DNA from: DASWOJ01 sp964250755
GTDB taxonomy: Bacteria > Pseudomonadota > Alphaproteobacteria > Acetobacterales > Acetobacteraceae
DNA length: 64,000 bases
NCBI GenBank assembly: GCA_964250755.1
Contig: CAXUHB010000002.1
Span: 124,001-188,000, forward strand
Direction of reading: 5' to 3'
Shown: piece after piece, positions 8,123 to 16,015 of the stretch
How positions within the stretch are numbered: the stretch's first letter is position 1
Layout of the letters: each line of letters starts with the position of its first letter
Made by a program: the position numbers and the translations under genes
Notes under the pieces: generated by a model
What the model was told of the DNA's origin: nothing
The model's database searches: none
The model's input: the letters and a program-made list of their open reading frames with translations, nothing else

Positions 8123-9456
8123 ACGCCATCCTTCAATCCACGGTCACGGACCGCTACCAGTCCGGCTTCGGCAACGGCTTCGAGACCGAGGCGCTGCCCG
8201 GCGCACTCCCGGTCGGGCGCAACTCGCCGCAACGCTGCGCCTACGGCCTGTATGCCGAGCAGTTGTCAGGCTCCCCCTTCACCGCTCCCCGGGCCAGCAA
8301 CGAGCGGTCCTGGCTGTATCGCATCCGCCCCACCGTGCAGCACTGGGGCCGCTTCACCCGGGCCGACGCCGGGCTGTGGCGCACCGCGCCGTGCGCGGAG
8401 GTGGAGGTGCCGCCCGCCCCCATGCGCTGGGACCCGCTGCCGCTGCCGGATGCGCCGGTGTCCTTCATCGAGGGGCTGGCCACCATCACCACGTCGGGCG
8501 ACGTGGGCGGCCAGGCCGGCATGGGCGCGCATGTCTATCGCGCCACCCGGTCCATGCAGGACGAGTACTTCTACAACGCCGACGGCGAGCTGCTGATCGT
8601 CCCCGAACAGGGCCGCCTGCGCCTCTGCACCGAGTTCGGCGTCATTGATCTCGCGCCCGGCGAGGTCGCCGTGATCCCCCGCGGCGTCAAGTTCCGCGCG
8701 GAGCTGCCGGCCGGCCCGTCCCGCGGCTACGTGTGCGAGAACTACGGCGGCGCCTTCACCCTGCCGGAGCGCGGCCCCATCGGCGCCAACTGCCTGGCCA
8801 ACCCGCGCGACTTCCTGACCCCCGTGGCCGCCTACGAGGACCGGGAGGTATCGTCCCGCCTGTATGTCAAGCAGCACGGCATCCTATGGGTGGCCGAGAT
8901 CGGCCAGTCCCCGCTGGACGTGGTGGCGTGGCACGGCAACTACGCGCCCTACAAGTACGACCTGCGCCGGTTCTCGCCTATCGGGCCGCTGCTGTTCGAC
9001 CACGCCGATCCCAGCATCTTCACGGTGCTGACGGCGCCCAGTGAGACGCCGGGCACGGCCAACGTGGACTTCGTGTGCTTCCCCGACCGCTGGATGGTGG
9101 CCGAGGACACGTTCCGGCCGCCCTGGTACCACATGAACTGCATGAGCGAGTTCATGGGCCTGATCTATGGCCAGTACGATGCCAAGCCCATCGTTGACGG
9201 AAAGCGGGGGTTTGTGCCCGGCGGGTTCAGCCTGCACAACGCCATGCTGCCGCACGGGCCAGACGCCGAAGCGTTCCAGGCCGCCAGCACCGCCGTCCTG
9301 GCCCCGCGCAAGCTGGAGGGCACGATGGCCTTCATGTTCGAGAGCCGCCATTCCCAGCGCGTGACCGCCTTCGCCGCCGGGCACCCGGCGCTGCAATCCG
9401 GCTATGCCGATTGCTGGGCCGGCCTGCGCAAGACCTTCGACCCCACGAGGCCCTGA
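8119..9456 (+). CDS. hmgA: homogentisate 1,2-dioxygenase
   Basis: Non-haem Fe(II) dioxygenase of 445 residues that opens the homogentisate ring to maleylacetoacetate in tyrosine and phenylalanine breakdown. Seen: the N-terminal YQSGFGNGFETEALPGALP signature, and the metal site WYHMNCMSEFMGLI with His338 and Glu344 plus a His near 373 in GGFSLHNAMLPHGPD, matching the family's His-Glu-His triad. Length is normal. It is translationally coupled to DUF2783 upstream and followed four bases later by fahA. No maleylacetoacetate isomerase or hpd gene lies in the window. Confidence 0.97.
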   Translation: MNAILQSTVTDRYQSGFGNGFETEALPGALPVGRNSPQRCAYGLYAEQLSGSPFTAPRASNERSWLYRIRPTVQHWGRFTRADAGLWRTAPCAEVEVPPAPMRWDPLPLPDAPVSFIEGLATITTSGDVGGQAGMGAHVYRATRSMQDEYFYNADGELLIVPEQGRLRLCTEFGVIDLAPGEVAVIPRGVKFRAELPAGPSRGYVCENYGGAFTLPERGPIGANCLANPRDFLTPVAAYEDREVSSRLYVKQHGILWVAEIGQSPLDVVAWHGNYAPYKYDLRRFSPIGPLLFDHADPSIFTVLTAPSETPGTANVDFVCFPDRWMVAEDTFRPPWYHMNCMSEFMGLIYGQYDAKPIVDGKRGFVPGGFSLHNAMLPHGPDAEAFQAASTAVLAPRKLEGTMAFMFESRHSQRVTAFAAGHPALQSGYADCWAGLRKTFDPTRP

Positions 9457-9460
9457 GCGC

Positions 9461-10762
9461 ATGACCGACCACACCCACGACTCCAGCCTGCAAAGCTGGG
9501 TCGCCAGCGCCAACGGCCACCCGGACTTTCCGATCCAGAACCTGCCGCTCGGGGTGTTCAGCCCGCTCGCGGGAGCGCCTCGCGGCGGCATCGCCATCGG
9601 GGACCACATCCTGGACCTGCGTAAGCTGCACGAGGAAGGGCTGCTGGACGAGGAGGCGCAGGCCGCCGCCCATGCCTGCATCGGCCCGTCGCTCAATCCA
9701 TTCCTGGCCTTGGGCGCCGGCCCCCGCGCCGCGCTGCGCGACGCGGTGAGCGCGCTGTTGCAGGACGGATCGGACGAGCGTCCGCACCTGCTGCACCGGG
9801 CCGCGGACTGCATCATGTATCTGCCCGCGCACGTGGGCGACTACACGGACTTCTACGCCGGCATCCACCATGCCGAGAACGTGGGCCGCCTGATGCGGCC
9901 CGACACGCCCCTGCTGCCGAACTACAAGTGGGTTCCCATCGGCTACCACGGACGCGCCAGCAGCATCCGCCCGTCCGGCCCGGACGGCACCGAGGTCCGG
10001 CGCCCGAAGGGCCAGCGCAAGCCCGCGTCGGAATCCGAGCCGTCCTACGGCCCCAGCCGCAACCTGGACTACGAGCTGGAGCTGGGCGTCTGGATCGGCC
10101 CCGGCAACGCCCTGGGCACCACCATCCCGATTGCGGAGGCCGCCGGGCACATCGCCGGCTACTGCCTGCTGAACGACTGGTCGGCACGGGACATCCAGGG
10201 GTGGGAGTACCAGCCGCTCGGCCCCTTCCTGGCGAAAAGCTTCTGCACGACGGTCAGCGCCTGGATCGTGACGCCGGAGGCGCTGGCGCCCTTCCGCGCG
10301 CCGCAGCCGCCGCGCCCGGCCGGGGACCCTGCGCCCCTGCCCTACCTGCACGACCCGGTGGACCAGGCGGTCGGCGCCCTGGACCTGGAGCTGGAGGTGC
10401 TGCTGACCACCCGCGCCATGAAGAAGCAGGGCCTGGCGCCGCACCGCCTGTCCATCGGCTCGTCCCTGGCGCTGTATTGGACACCCGCGCAATTGGTGGC
10501 GCACCACACGGGCGGCGGCTGCAACCTGAACCCCGGCGACCTCTTCGGCACCGGCACCATCAGCAGCCTCGGCACGGACGGCTGCGGCAGCCTGTTGGAA
10601 ATCACCCAAGGCGGACGCGCGCCCATCACCCTGCCCAGCGGAGAGGAGCGACGCTTCCTGGAGGATGGCGACGAGATCGTGATGCGCGCCCGCGCCAAGC
10701 GCGACGGCGCGGCGCCCATTGGGTTCGGCGAATGCCGGGGCGTGGTGCTGCCGACGCTTTAG
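9461..10762 (+). CDS. fahA: fumarylacetoacetase
   Basis: Hydrolase of 433 residues that cleaves fumarylacetoacetate to fumarate and acetoacetate, the last step of tyrosine degradation. Seen: the N-terminal SH3-like FAH domain, then the catalytic domain with YTDFYAGIHHAENVG (metal and active-site residues), NYKWVPIGYHGRASS, LDYELELGVWIG (Glu metal ligands), LLNDWSARDIQGWEYQPLGPF and GTISS. Start ATG 9461 follows the hmgA stop by four bases. It closes the operon; the next gene is separated by ~145 bases. Confidence 0.97.
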   Translation: MTDHTHDSSLQSWVASANGHPDFPIQNLPLGVFSPLAGAPRGGIAIGDHILDLRKLHEEGLLDEEAQAAAHACIGPSLNPFLALGAGPRAALRDAVSALLQDGSDERPHLLHRAADCIMYLPAHVGDYTDFYAGIHHAENVGRLMRPDTPLLPNYKWVPIGYHGRASSIRPSGPDGTEVRRPKGQRKPASESEPSYGPSRNLDYELELGVWIGPGNALGTTIPIAEAAGHIAGYCLLNDWSARDIQGWEYQPLGPFLAKSFCTTVSAWIVTPEALAPFRAPQPPRPAGDPAPLPYLHDPVDQAVGALDLELEVLLTTRAMKKQGLAPHRLSIGSSLALYWTPAQLVAHHTGGGCNLNPGDLFGTGTISSLGTDGCGSLLEITQGGRAPITLPSGEERRFLEDGDEIVMRARAKRDGAAPIGFGECRGVVLPTL

Positions 10763-10907
10763 GACTGGGGACGGTGGAGGCAGAGAGGAAAGGCGCCGCG
10801 TCTTCCGTAGGAGGTCCGCACCGGTCCCAGCACGCCGCATCCCTGGCGGCGACCGCTGCGCTGTCCCACCTTGCCATCAAGGACCATGTCCCGAGACGGA
10901 GCGCGCA

Positions 10908-11492
10908 ATGACTTCTGCCGTTGCCACCCCTGATTGGTCCGCCCTTTCTATGCCGGAGGATGACGGCGGCGCCCGCCACTTGCCTGGCCTGCGCCTGACG
11001 TCCGTTGCACTGCCAGCCACGGACGGCACGGTGGTGGACCTCTCGGCGCTGCTGGGGCGCGTGGTCGTCTATGCCTACCCGCGCACGGCAGACCCCGTGC
11101 ATGGCAGTCCCGAGGACTGGGACGCCATCCCCGGCGCCCGCGGCTGCACACCCCAATCCCGCGCCTTCCGCGACCATTTCGCGGAACTGCGCCGCCGGGG
11201 CGTCAGCCAGGTGTTCGGCCTATCCACCCAGGACACGGCCTACCAGCATGAGGCGGCCTTGCGCCTGCACCTGCCGTTCCCGCTGCTGTCCGATGCGGGC
11301 TTGCAGCTTACCCATGCCCTGCGCCTGCCGAAGTTCGAGGCTGGCGGGGTAACCCTCCTGCGCCGCATGACGCACGTGCTGGACGGCGGCGCGGTGACGC
11401 GGGTGTTCTACCCCGTGTTCCCGCCAGACCAGAGCGCCGCCGCCGTCGTGCGCTGGCTGGCGGAGACTGGCGCAGCCCCCGCCGTGTCCTAG
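10908..11492 (+). CDS. peroxiredoxin (AhpC/TSA, BCP-like)
   Basis: Thiol peroxidase of 194 residues reducing hydrogen peroxide or organic peroxides. Seen: a thioredoxin-fold core VVVYAYPRTADPVHG and the peroxidatic Cys80 in GARGCTPQSRAFRDHF, the BCP/PrxQ-type CTPQ context. A nearby resolving Cys is not seen, so it would act as a 1-Cys enzyme or use an external thiol. ATG 10908 is used because the homologous region begins just after it. The stop codon shares the palindromic CTAG at 11489-11492 with the stop of the convergent gene. Confidence 0.85.
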   Translation: MTSAVATPDWSALSMPEDDGGARHLPGLRLTSVALPATDGTVVDLSALLGRVVVYAYPRTADPVHGSPEDWDAIPGARGCTPQSRAFRDHFAELRRRGVSQVFGLSTQDTAYQHEAALRLHLPFPLLSDAGLQLTHALRLPKFEAGGVTLLRRMTHVLDGGAVTRVFYPVFPPDQSAAAVVRWLAETGAAPAVS

Positions 11493-11803
11493 TAGGGCCG
11501 GTAGCCCGGGGGCGGCATCGGGCGGTAGCCCGGCGGTGGCGGCGGCATGTAGCCCGGCGGAGGCGCGTAGCCCGGCGGCGGATAGCCCGGACCAGCGCCT
11601 GGCCCGACGGGATAGGTCGGTCCACGATAGTTGCGGTCCAGCTGCATGTCGTTCAGCCGGTCCACCTGACTGTCCCCGGTGTCGTTGCCGGCGTCGGTGC
11701 GGCGGTCCACGTTGCCATAGGGGTTGCGGGCATTGGCGGCCTGGGCCGACGCGGCTCCGGCAAGCAGCGCCGCGGCGGCCGCGGCGAACAGGAGGGGCTT
11801 CAT
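11489..11803 (-). CDS. secreted Pro/Gly/Tyr-rich small protein
   Basis: A 104-residue protein with a strong Sec signal peptide (MKPLLFAAAAAALLAGAASAQA), a polar segment with Asp/Asn, and a C-terminal half of PPGY/PPPGY-type repeats ending GYRPY. This looks like a disordered envelope or surface protein; no enzyme fold is present. Start ATG 11803 is preceded by GGAAGGA at good spacing. It is convergent with the peroxiredoxin gene, sharing the CTAG at the ends. Function not recognised. Confidence 0.75.
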   Translation of the reverse strand: MKPLLFAAAAAALLAGAASAQAANARNPYGNVDRRTDAGNDTGDSQVDRLNDMQLDRNYRGPTYPVGPGAGPGYPPPGYAPPPGYMPPPPPGYRPMPPPGYRPY

Positions 11804-11860
11804 AGGGTGCGTCCTTCCAAGGTTGATGCGTGAGAGTAACGCAGCAGGAGGCAAGGCGTT

Positions 11861-12036
11861 TGCTGCTCCTTCTCTCTCCGGGCTGAGGCCACAAGGCGGA
11901 TCAGGGCCGGGGTGAGGAAGCATCGGGCGCGCACTTGGCCTGCGACAGGTTTTGGCGGCGGTTGCGCTGGCGTGCCATCGCTGGCAGCCAAGGCCCCCTC
12001 ACCCCGCCCCCTCTCCCGGAGGGAGAGGGGGCAGCA
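11861..12036. repeat. dispersed palindromic repeat, diverged pair (copy A)
   Basis: Left arm TGCTCCTTCTCTCTCCGGG...GGCCGGGGTGAGG (about 11861-11918) and right arm CCCTCACCCC...CCCTCTCCCGGAGGGAGAGGG (about 11994-12032) are in inverted orientation, as in the other paired copies. The right arm is a near-perfect hairpin ending 14 bases before the VOC gene. The left arm is the long-stem variant also seen near 33337-33394. Confidence 0.7.
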
Positions 12037-12049
12037 AGCAAGGACCGTC

Positions 12050-12517
12050 ATGCTCCCCACCGAACACGACCGCAGCCAAGCCCTTGGCACTGGTGCCGCG
12101 CCGGATGGGGGCTTCGCGCCGCTGGTGCCGGAACTGGATGTGTCCAGCCTGGACGCCAGCCTTGCCTTCTGGTGCGGCCTGCTCGGCTTCGCCGTCGCCT
12201 ATGGCCGCCCCGCCGCCGGGTTCGCCTACCTGCAGCGGGATGGCGCGCAGGTCATGCTGTGCGTACGCAACGGCAACTGGGACACCGGCCTGCTGGAGCG
12301 CCCGTTCGGGCGCGGCATCAACCTGCAGATCAGGGCTGCCGACCTCGCCCCGATCCTGGCCGCGCTGGATGCCGTGGCCTGGCCGCTGTTCCGTCCGGTG
12401 CAGGAGCGCTGGTATCGCATCGGCGACACGCTGAGCGGGTCGCGCGAGGTGCTGGTGCAGGACCCCGACGGCTACCTGCTGCGCTTCCAGCAACAACTCG
12501 GCACCCGCCCCGCCTGA
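12050..12517 (+). CDS. VOC-family protein, bleomycin-resistance/glyoxalase-like
   Basis: A 155-residue vicinal-oxygen-chelate protein. Seen: LVPELDVSSLDASLAFWCGLLGFAVAYGRPAAGFAYLQRDGAQVMLC, then the second half GINLQIRAADLAPILAAL...EVLVQDPDGYLLRFQQ. This is the Ble/GloA layout with the EVLVQDPDGYLLRF ending. Such proteins bind bleomycin-type drugs or act on small substrates through a metal; with no metal-ligand proof the resistance role is only a family inference. ATG 12050 lies just after repeat copy A. Confidence 0.8.
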   Translation: MLPTEHDRSQALGTGAAPDGGFAPLVPELDVSSLDASLAFWCGLLGFAVAYGRPAAGFAYLQRDGAQVMLCVRNGNWDTGLLERPFGRGINLQIRAADLAPILAALDAVAWPLFRPVQERWYRIGDTLSGSREVLVQDPDGYLLRFQQQLGTRPA

Positions 12518-12613
12518 CGCCCGCCCTGCCACGGCCCATGCCGGGGGTGCAGGGCATCTGCCCCATTGCGGCGGCGGCTTGCTCGTTCCGCGGCTGCCCG
12601 CCATCCTAGGCCC

Positions 12614-12793
12614 ATGCGGACTCTGAGCGAACTCGACGAAGAAGCATCGGCCCTCAGCGGCAGGGAGGGTGCCGGACGGCCCCGCGGCGTCTTCGCCCTC
12701 CTCCATGACGGCCACAGCGGCAGCACCAAAGATTGCGCCGGCATGGCGCATCGGGATGGCGGCTGCTATCCCGCGCTGATCGGGGTCGGCTAG
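12614..12793 (+). CDS. possible small protein (doubtful)
   Basis: A 59-residue frame beginning MRTLSELDEEASALSGREG ends two bases before the cytochrome b561 start. Its third-position G+C is lower than that of confident genes here, and no domain is visible. It fills an otherwise empty 277-base gap, and I keep it only as a candidate. Confidence 0.25.
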   Translation: MRTLSELDEEASALSGREGAGRPRGVFALLHDGHSGSTKDCAGMAHRDGGCYPALIGVG

Positions 12794-12794
12794 G

Positions 12795-13337
12795 ATGCAG
12801 CCGGTCACGCCAGGCGCTGCCCGTTACGACCGGCGCACCGTGTGGCTGCACTGGCTGACGGCGGGGCTGGTGCTGTCGCAATGGGTGGGCGCCAACGTCA
12901 TAGACTGGTTCCCGCGGGGTCCGCTGCGGGTGGATGCGCGGTCGGTCCACATCATGCTCGGCCTGGCGCTGCTGGCGGTGTTCGTTGCCCGCGTCGCCTG
13001 GCGGGCCACGCAGGGGCGGCGCCTGCCCGCCGCGGACCGCGGGGCGCTGCACGCGGTGGCCAAGGCGACGCATTGGGGCATGTATGCGCTGCTCGCCGCC
13101 ATCCTGGCGCTGGGCGTGTTCAACGTCTGGGTGCGCGGGGACAGCATCTTCAATCTGTTCAGCGTCCCGGCCTACGCGCCCGGCAACAAGGCGCTGCGCG
13201 CCCTCGTGCAGGACTGGCATGCGACGCTGGCCAACGCGGTGCTGATCCTGGCCGGCATCCACGCCGGGGCGGCGCTGGCGCATCGCTACCTGTGGCGCGA
13301 TGGCGTCCTGGCCCGGATGCTGCCGGGCCGGGGATAG
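12795..13337 (+). CDS. cytochrome b561 family membrane protein
   Basis: Four-helix integral membrane dihaem cytochrome of 180 residues, related to CybB (superoxide oxidase) and prokaryotic b561. Seen: hydrophobic helices around 15-32, 50-70, 93-112 and 145-165, with His19 (WLHWL), His52 (VHIMLG), His93 (ATHWGMY) and His156/163 (GIHAGAALAH) suited as haem ligands. It would pass electrons between the quinone pool and a periplasmic or oxygen-radical partner. It is followed by a convergent gene. Confidence 0.85.
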   Translation: MQPVTPGAARYDRRTVWLHWLTAGLVLSQWVGANVIDWFPRGPLRVDARSVHIMLGLALLAVFVARVAWRATQGRRLPAADRGALHAVAKATHWGMYALLAAILALGVFNVWVRGDSIFNLFSVPAYAPGNKALRALVQDWHATLANAVLILAGIHAGAALAHRYLWRDGVLARMLPGRG

Positions 13338-13362
13338 GACGGCTTCCTGCTCCCGGGCTGAC

Positions 13363-13380
13363 CCGTGAGGCGGTTCACGG
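13363..13380. terminator. weak hairpin between convergent genes
   Basis: CCGTGA and TCACGG form a six-base stem around GGCGGT between the cytochrome b561 and glutathione-reductase-like genes. The surrounding bases resemble a relic of the dispersed repeat. No T-run follows. Confidence 0.3.
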
Positions 13381-13395
13381 CCGGGGCGGCCGAGG

Positions 13396-14412
13396 TCACG
13401 CGACTCCGTGCGCCGCCTCCATCCCTCCTGCCATCTGCAGGCCGGGCGCGCGCAGCGGCGGCGCGTCCCAGTCCAACGCCGGCCCGGCAGGCACGATGCC
13501 GTACGGGTTCACCGTGGGGTGGCTCATGTAGTAGTGGCGCTTGATATGGTCGAAGCTGACGGTGCCGCGGATGCCGGGCTGGGCGTAGAGGTCGCGGGCG
13601 TAGGCCCACAGAACGCGGAGGTCGGTCAGGCGGCGGATGTTGCACTTGAAGTGGCCGACATAGACGGCGTCGAAGCGGACCAGGGTGGTGAAGAGGCGCC
13701 AGTCGGCTTCTGTGATTTCGTCCCCGCACAGGAAGCGCCGCCGGGCCAGGTGGGTGTCGAGCCAATCGAGCGTGTCGAACAGGGGATGGACCGCGGCGTC
13801 GTAGGCGGCCTGGGTGGTGGCGAAGCCCGCCTTGTAAACGCCGTTGTTGACGGTGTGGTAGATGCGGTGGTTCAGGGCATCGATCTCCGTCCGCAGCGGC
13901 GCGGGGTAGAAGTCGCCGGGCAGGGCGCCGATGCCGTCGAAGGCGGCGTTGAACATGCGCAGGATGTCCGCGCTCTCATTGCTGACGATGGTGCTGGTTT
14001 GCAGATCCCACAGGATGGGGACGGTGACGCGGGTGGTGCAGCCCGGCTCGGCCCGGGTGTAGATCTCGTGCAGGAAGGCCGCGCCGCCGGGGTCTGGGAG
14101 GACGCCGGGGGCGGGGGCAAAGGACCAGCCGCCCTCGCGCATGACGGGGTTGACGACGGACAGGCCGATCATCGCTTCCAGGCCCTTCAGGCGGCGCAGG
14201 ATGAGGGTGCGGTGCGCCCATGGGCAGGCCAGCGAGACATGCAGGTGGTAGCGGCCCGGCGCCGCGGCGTAGCCGCCGCGCCCGGTCGGGCCAGGGCGGC
14301 CATCCGGGGTCACCCAGCTGCGCCACCGGCTCTCGCCGCGCTGGAAGGCACCGCCGGTCTTGGACGTGTCGTACCATTCGTCCGACCAGGCGCCGTTGAC
14401 CAGTTGCCCCAT
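13396..14412 (-). CDS. yqjG: glutathionyl-hydroquinone reductase (Xi-class GST)
   Basis: Cytoplasmic enzyme of 338 residues reducing glutathionyl-hydroquinones to hydroquinones. Seen: the thioredoxin-like domain with nucleophilic Cys63 in SLACPWAHRTLILRRLKGL, the conserved GWSF(A) and VPILWD segments, NESADILRMFN, and the C-terminal helical domain with LCGDEITEADWRLFTTLVRFD and YVGHFKCN. All are family hallmarks (YqjG/EcmA). Its ATG overlaps the stop of the DUF1194 gene by one base (TAATG), so the two are co-translated. It could protect against quinones from ring breakdown elsewhere in the genome. Confidence 0.92.
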   Translation of the reverse strand: MGQLVNGAWSDEWYDTSKTGGAFQRGESRWRSWVTPDGRPGPTGRGGYAAAPGRYHLHVSLACPWAHRTLILRRLKGLEAMIGLSVVNPVMREGGWSFAPAPGVLPDPGGAAFLHEIYTRAEPGCTTRVTVPILWDLQTSTIVSNESADILRMFNAAFDGIGALPGDFYPAPLRTEIDALNHRIYHTVNNGVYKAGFATTQAAYDAAVHPLFDTLDWLDTHLARRRFLCGDEITEADWRLFTTLVRFDAVYVGHFKCNIRRLTDLRVLWAYARDLYAQPGIRGTVSFDHIKRHYYMSHPTVNPYGIVPAGPALDWDAPPLRAPGLQMAGGMEAAHGVA

Positions 14413-15143
14413 TACAGCGGCGCCTTGCTGGCGGGACCGGGCAGGGCTGCAATCTCGTTGATGAGCTTGCGGGTCATGGCCTCGCCGAACTGCTGGAACT
14501 CACGCACCTCGATGACGAAGCTGCCGGGGCCGCCCGTCACGTTCTGACGATACCATTCGGTCAGGCCGCCCGGCGGCTGCACATGGGCGAAGGTGTAGCT
14601 GACGGGATGCTCGTTGATGATGGCCAGGCCGTTGATGGTGACGCCCGCGGCCACGGCGTCGTCCCGCGCGGCCTGCACGTCGCGGCCCGAGTTGTTGGTC
14701 CCGTCCCCCGCGACATCTATGACCTGCCGCTGCGATTCGAACCCGCCCCGGGCCTCCCGCAGCAAGGCCATCGCGCGGTCCACGCCGGCGCTGATGCTGG
14801 TGCGCCCGCGGAAGCTGCGCGGCGCGGCAACCATGGCGTCCGTCAGCGCCCGCGCGCTGGCGGCGTCGCGCACGACGCGCCAGGGCAGGACGGTCTCCAC
14901 CTCGTATGATCCGGCGAATTCGACATACGCCACGGCGATGGCCCCGACCGCGCCGTTGCGTATGGCGGCGACCACGCGGGGGTCGTTGAAGGCGGCGGCA
15001 TAGCCCTGCTTCTGCATCTCGAACTCCGCGTCGTCCACGCTGCGGGACACGTCGGAGACAAGGACGAGCAGCATGTCCACGGCCTCCTCCGCCCGGGCTG
15101 GGGCGGCGGCGAGGAGCATGACGGCGAGGAGAAGGGCACGCAT
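14412..15143 (-). CDS. DUF1194 secreted von Willebrand A-like protein
   Basis: A 243-residue exported protein of the DUF1194 family. Seen: signal peptide MRALLLAVMLLAAAPARA, the MIDAS-like DVSRSVD at 31-37, SFRGRTSISAGVDRA, the Asp in VIDVAGDGTNNSGRDV, and GLAIINE. These fit a vWA metal-ion adhesion fold that binds a protein partner. The partner is unknown. It is the first gene of a two-gene operon with the glutathionyl-hydroquinone reductase. Confidence 0.88.
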   Translation of the reverse strand: MRALLLAVMLLAAAPARAEEAVDMLLVLVSDVSRSVDDAEFEMQKQGYAAAFNDPRVVAAIRNGAVGAIAVAYVEFAGSYEVETVLPWRVVRDAASARALTDAMVAAPRSFRGRTSISAGVDRAMALLREARGGFESQRQVIDVAGDGTNNSGRDVQAARDDAVAAGVTINGLAIINEHPVSYTFAHVQPPGGLTEWYRQNVTGGPGSFVIEVREFQQFGEAMTRKLINEIAALPGPASKAPL

Positions 15144-15222
15144 GGGGGACCATCCCGGCGGTTGCAGGCGCGCATGGTCGCGCGATGCCGAGGCGGGGCC
15201 AAGCGGAATCGGAGGGGGCGTT

Positions 15223-15252
15223 CTGCTCCCCTCCCGGAAGGAGAGGGAGCAG
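15223..15252. repeat. dispersed palindromic repeat, single hairpin (copy B)
   Basis: CTGCTCCCCTCCC facing GGAGAGGGAGCAG gives a strong hairpin directly after the stop of the S24 gene on the minus strand. It may serve as that gene's terminator. Confidence 0.75.
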
Positions 15253-15261
15253 GGCGCCCCC

Positions 15262-15900
15262 CTACTGGCTGGCCCAGATGATCCGGTGGACCCAGGCGAC
15301 CTCCGTCAGGTCGAAGCTGCGGTCGCGGTATTCGGGGTTCAGGCTCTTCAACTCGATCCGCCGGGCGGAGCGGCGGGCGAGCTGCTTGGCCATGACCTCC
15401 CCGGCCATCGTGCGCGCCACCACGCGGTCTCCGCGGCGGATCGGCGCCGCCGGGGAGATCACCACCATGTCGCCGTCGCGGAACACCGGCTCCATCGAGT
15501 CGCCGGAAATTTCCAGCGCGTAGGCGTGGGGGTCGGCAATCTCCGGCAGCCCCACCTCGTCCCAACTGCCGCCCACCGGGAACCCGGCATCGTCGAAGAA
15601 CCCGTCGCCGCCGGCCTGCGCCAGGCCGAGCAGCGGGATGCGCCGTGCGGGACGGCCGGACGTGGCGAGCGGCGTTCCCGTGACGAGCGCCGTGAACGAC
15701 TCCAGGCTGGCGCCGGTGGCATCCAGCACCTTCGCCAGGCTCTCGCTGCTGGGCCAGCGGGCGCGTCCGTCCGGCATCCGGCGCTTGCTGGGGTTGAAGG
15801 TGGTGGCGTCGAGGCCTGCGCGCTTGGCAAGGCCGGAGGCGGACAGGCCGTACTCCGCTGCAAGCGTGTCCAGCGCGCGCCAGATGTCCTCATGCTTCAT
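15262..15900 (-). CDS. S24-family LexA-like repressor with N-terminal DNA-binding domain
   Basis: A 212-residue transcription factor. N-terminal ~70 residues form an HTH-type helical domain (YGLSASGLAKRAGLDATTFNPSKR...SSESLAKVLDATG). The C-terminal LexA/UmuD fold has nucleophile Ser135 (ISGDSMEPVF) and general-base Lys172 (EVMAKQLAR), with a possible Ala-Gly autocleavage site at 96-97 (LAQAGGDG). This is the build of phage CI-type repressors that self-cleave on RecA filaments. ATG 15900 is preferred to an upstream in-frame start because the domain begins there. It faces the 16016 gene across a region with paired direct repeats and an SOS box. Confidence 0.88.
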   Translation of the reverse strand: MKHEDIWRALDTLAAEYGLSASGLAKRAGLDATTFNPSKRRMPDGRARWPSSESLAKVLDATGASLESFTALVTGTPLATSGRPARRIPLLGLAQAGGDGFFDDAGFPVGGSWDEVGLPEIADPHAYALEISGDSMEPVFRDGDMVVISPAAPIRRGDRVVARTMAGEVMAKQLARRSARRIELKSLNPEYRDRSFDLTEVAWVHRIIWASQ

Positions 15901-15913
15901 GCGGAACAGTATG

Positions 15914-15948
15914 ACTAGGATTTCACGCCGGGACAACTAGGAATTCAC
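15914..15948. promoter_or_regulatory. tandem operator-like direct repeats in front of the S24 gene
   Basis: ACTAGGATTTCAC at 15914-15926 and ACTAGGAATTCAC at 15936-15948 differ at one base and start 22 bases apart, two helical turns. They lie 14 bases upstream of the S24 start codon, well placed for autoregulation by cooperative dimers. Confidence 0.6.
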
Positions 15949-15963
15949 ACCTGCCGCCATTGC

Positions 15964-15995
15964 TTGGTCCGCCCGACAATGTTCTTGTTATGTTC
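15964..15995 (+). promoter_or_regulatory. promoter with overlapping LexA (SOS) box
   Basis: TTGGTC at 15964-15969 and TTATGT at 15988-15993 with 18-base spacing. GTTC at 15981-15984 and GTTC at 15992-15995 are exactly seven bases apart, the alphaproteobacterial LexA recognition pattern GTTC-N7-GTTC, and overlap the -10 element. The downstream start codon is at 16016 with GAGG at 16004-16007. Confidence 0.7.
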
Positions 15996-16015
15996 GCGTC
16001 ACCGAGGTCCAAGCC

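Noticed and set aside
13396..14412. Maleylacetoacetate isomerase completing the homogentisate pathway
   Set aside because: Length (338 residues) and the CPWAHRT, NESADIL and GHFKCN motifs are those of glutathionyl-hydroquinone reductase, not the ~215-residue zeta GST MaiA.
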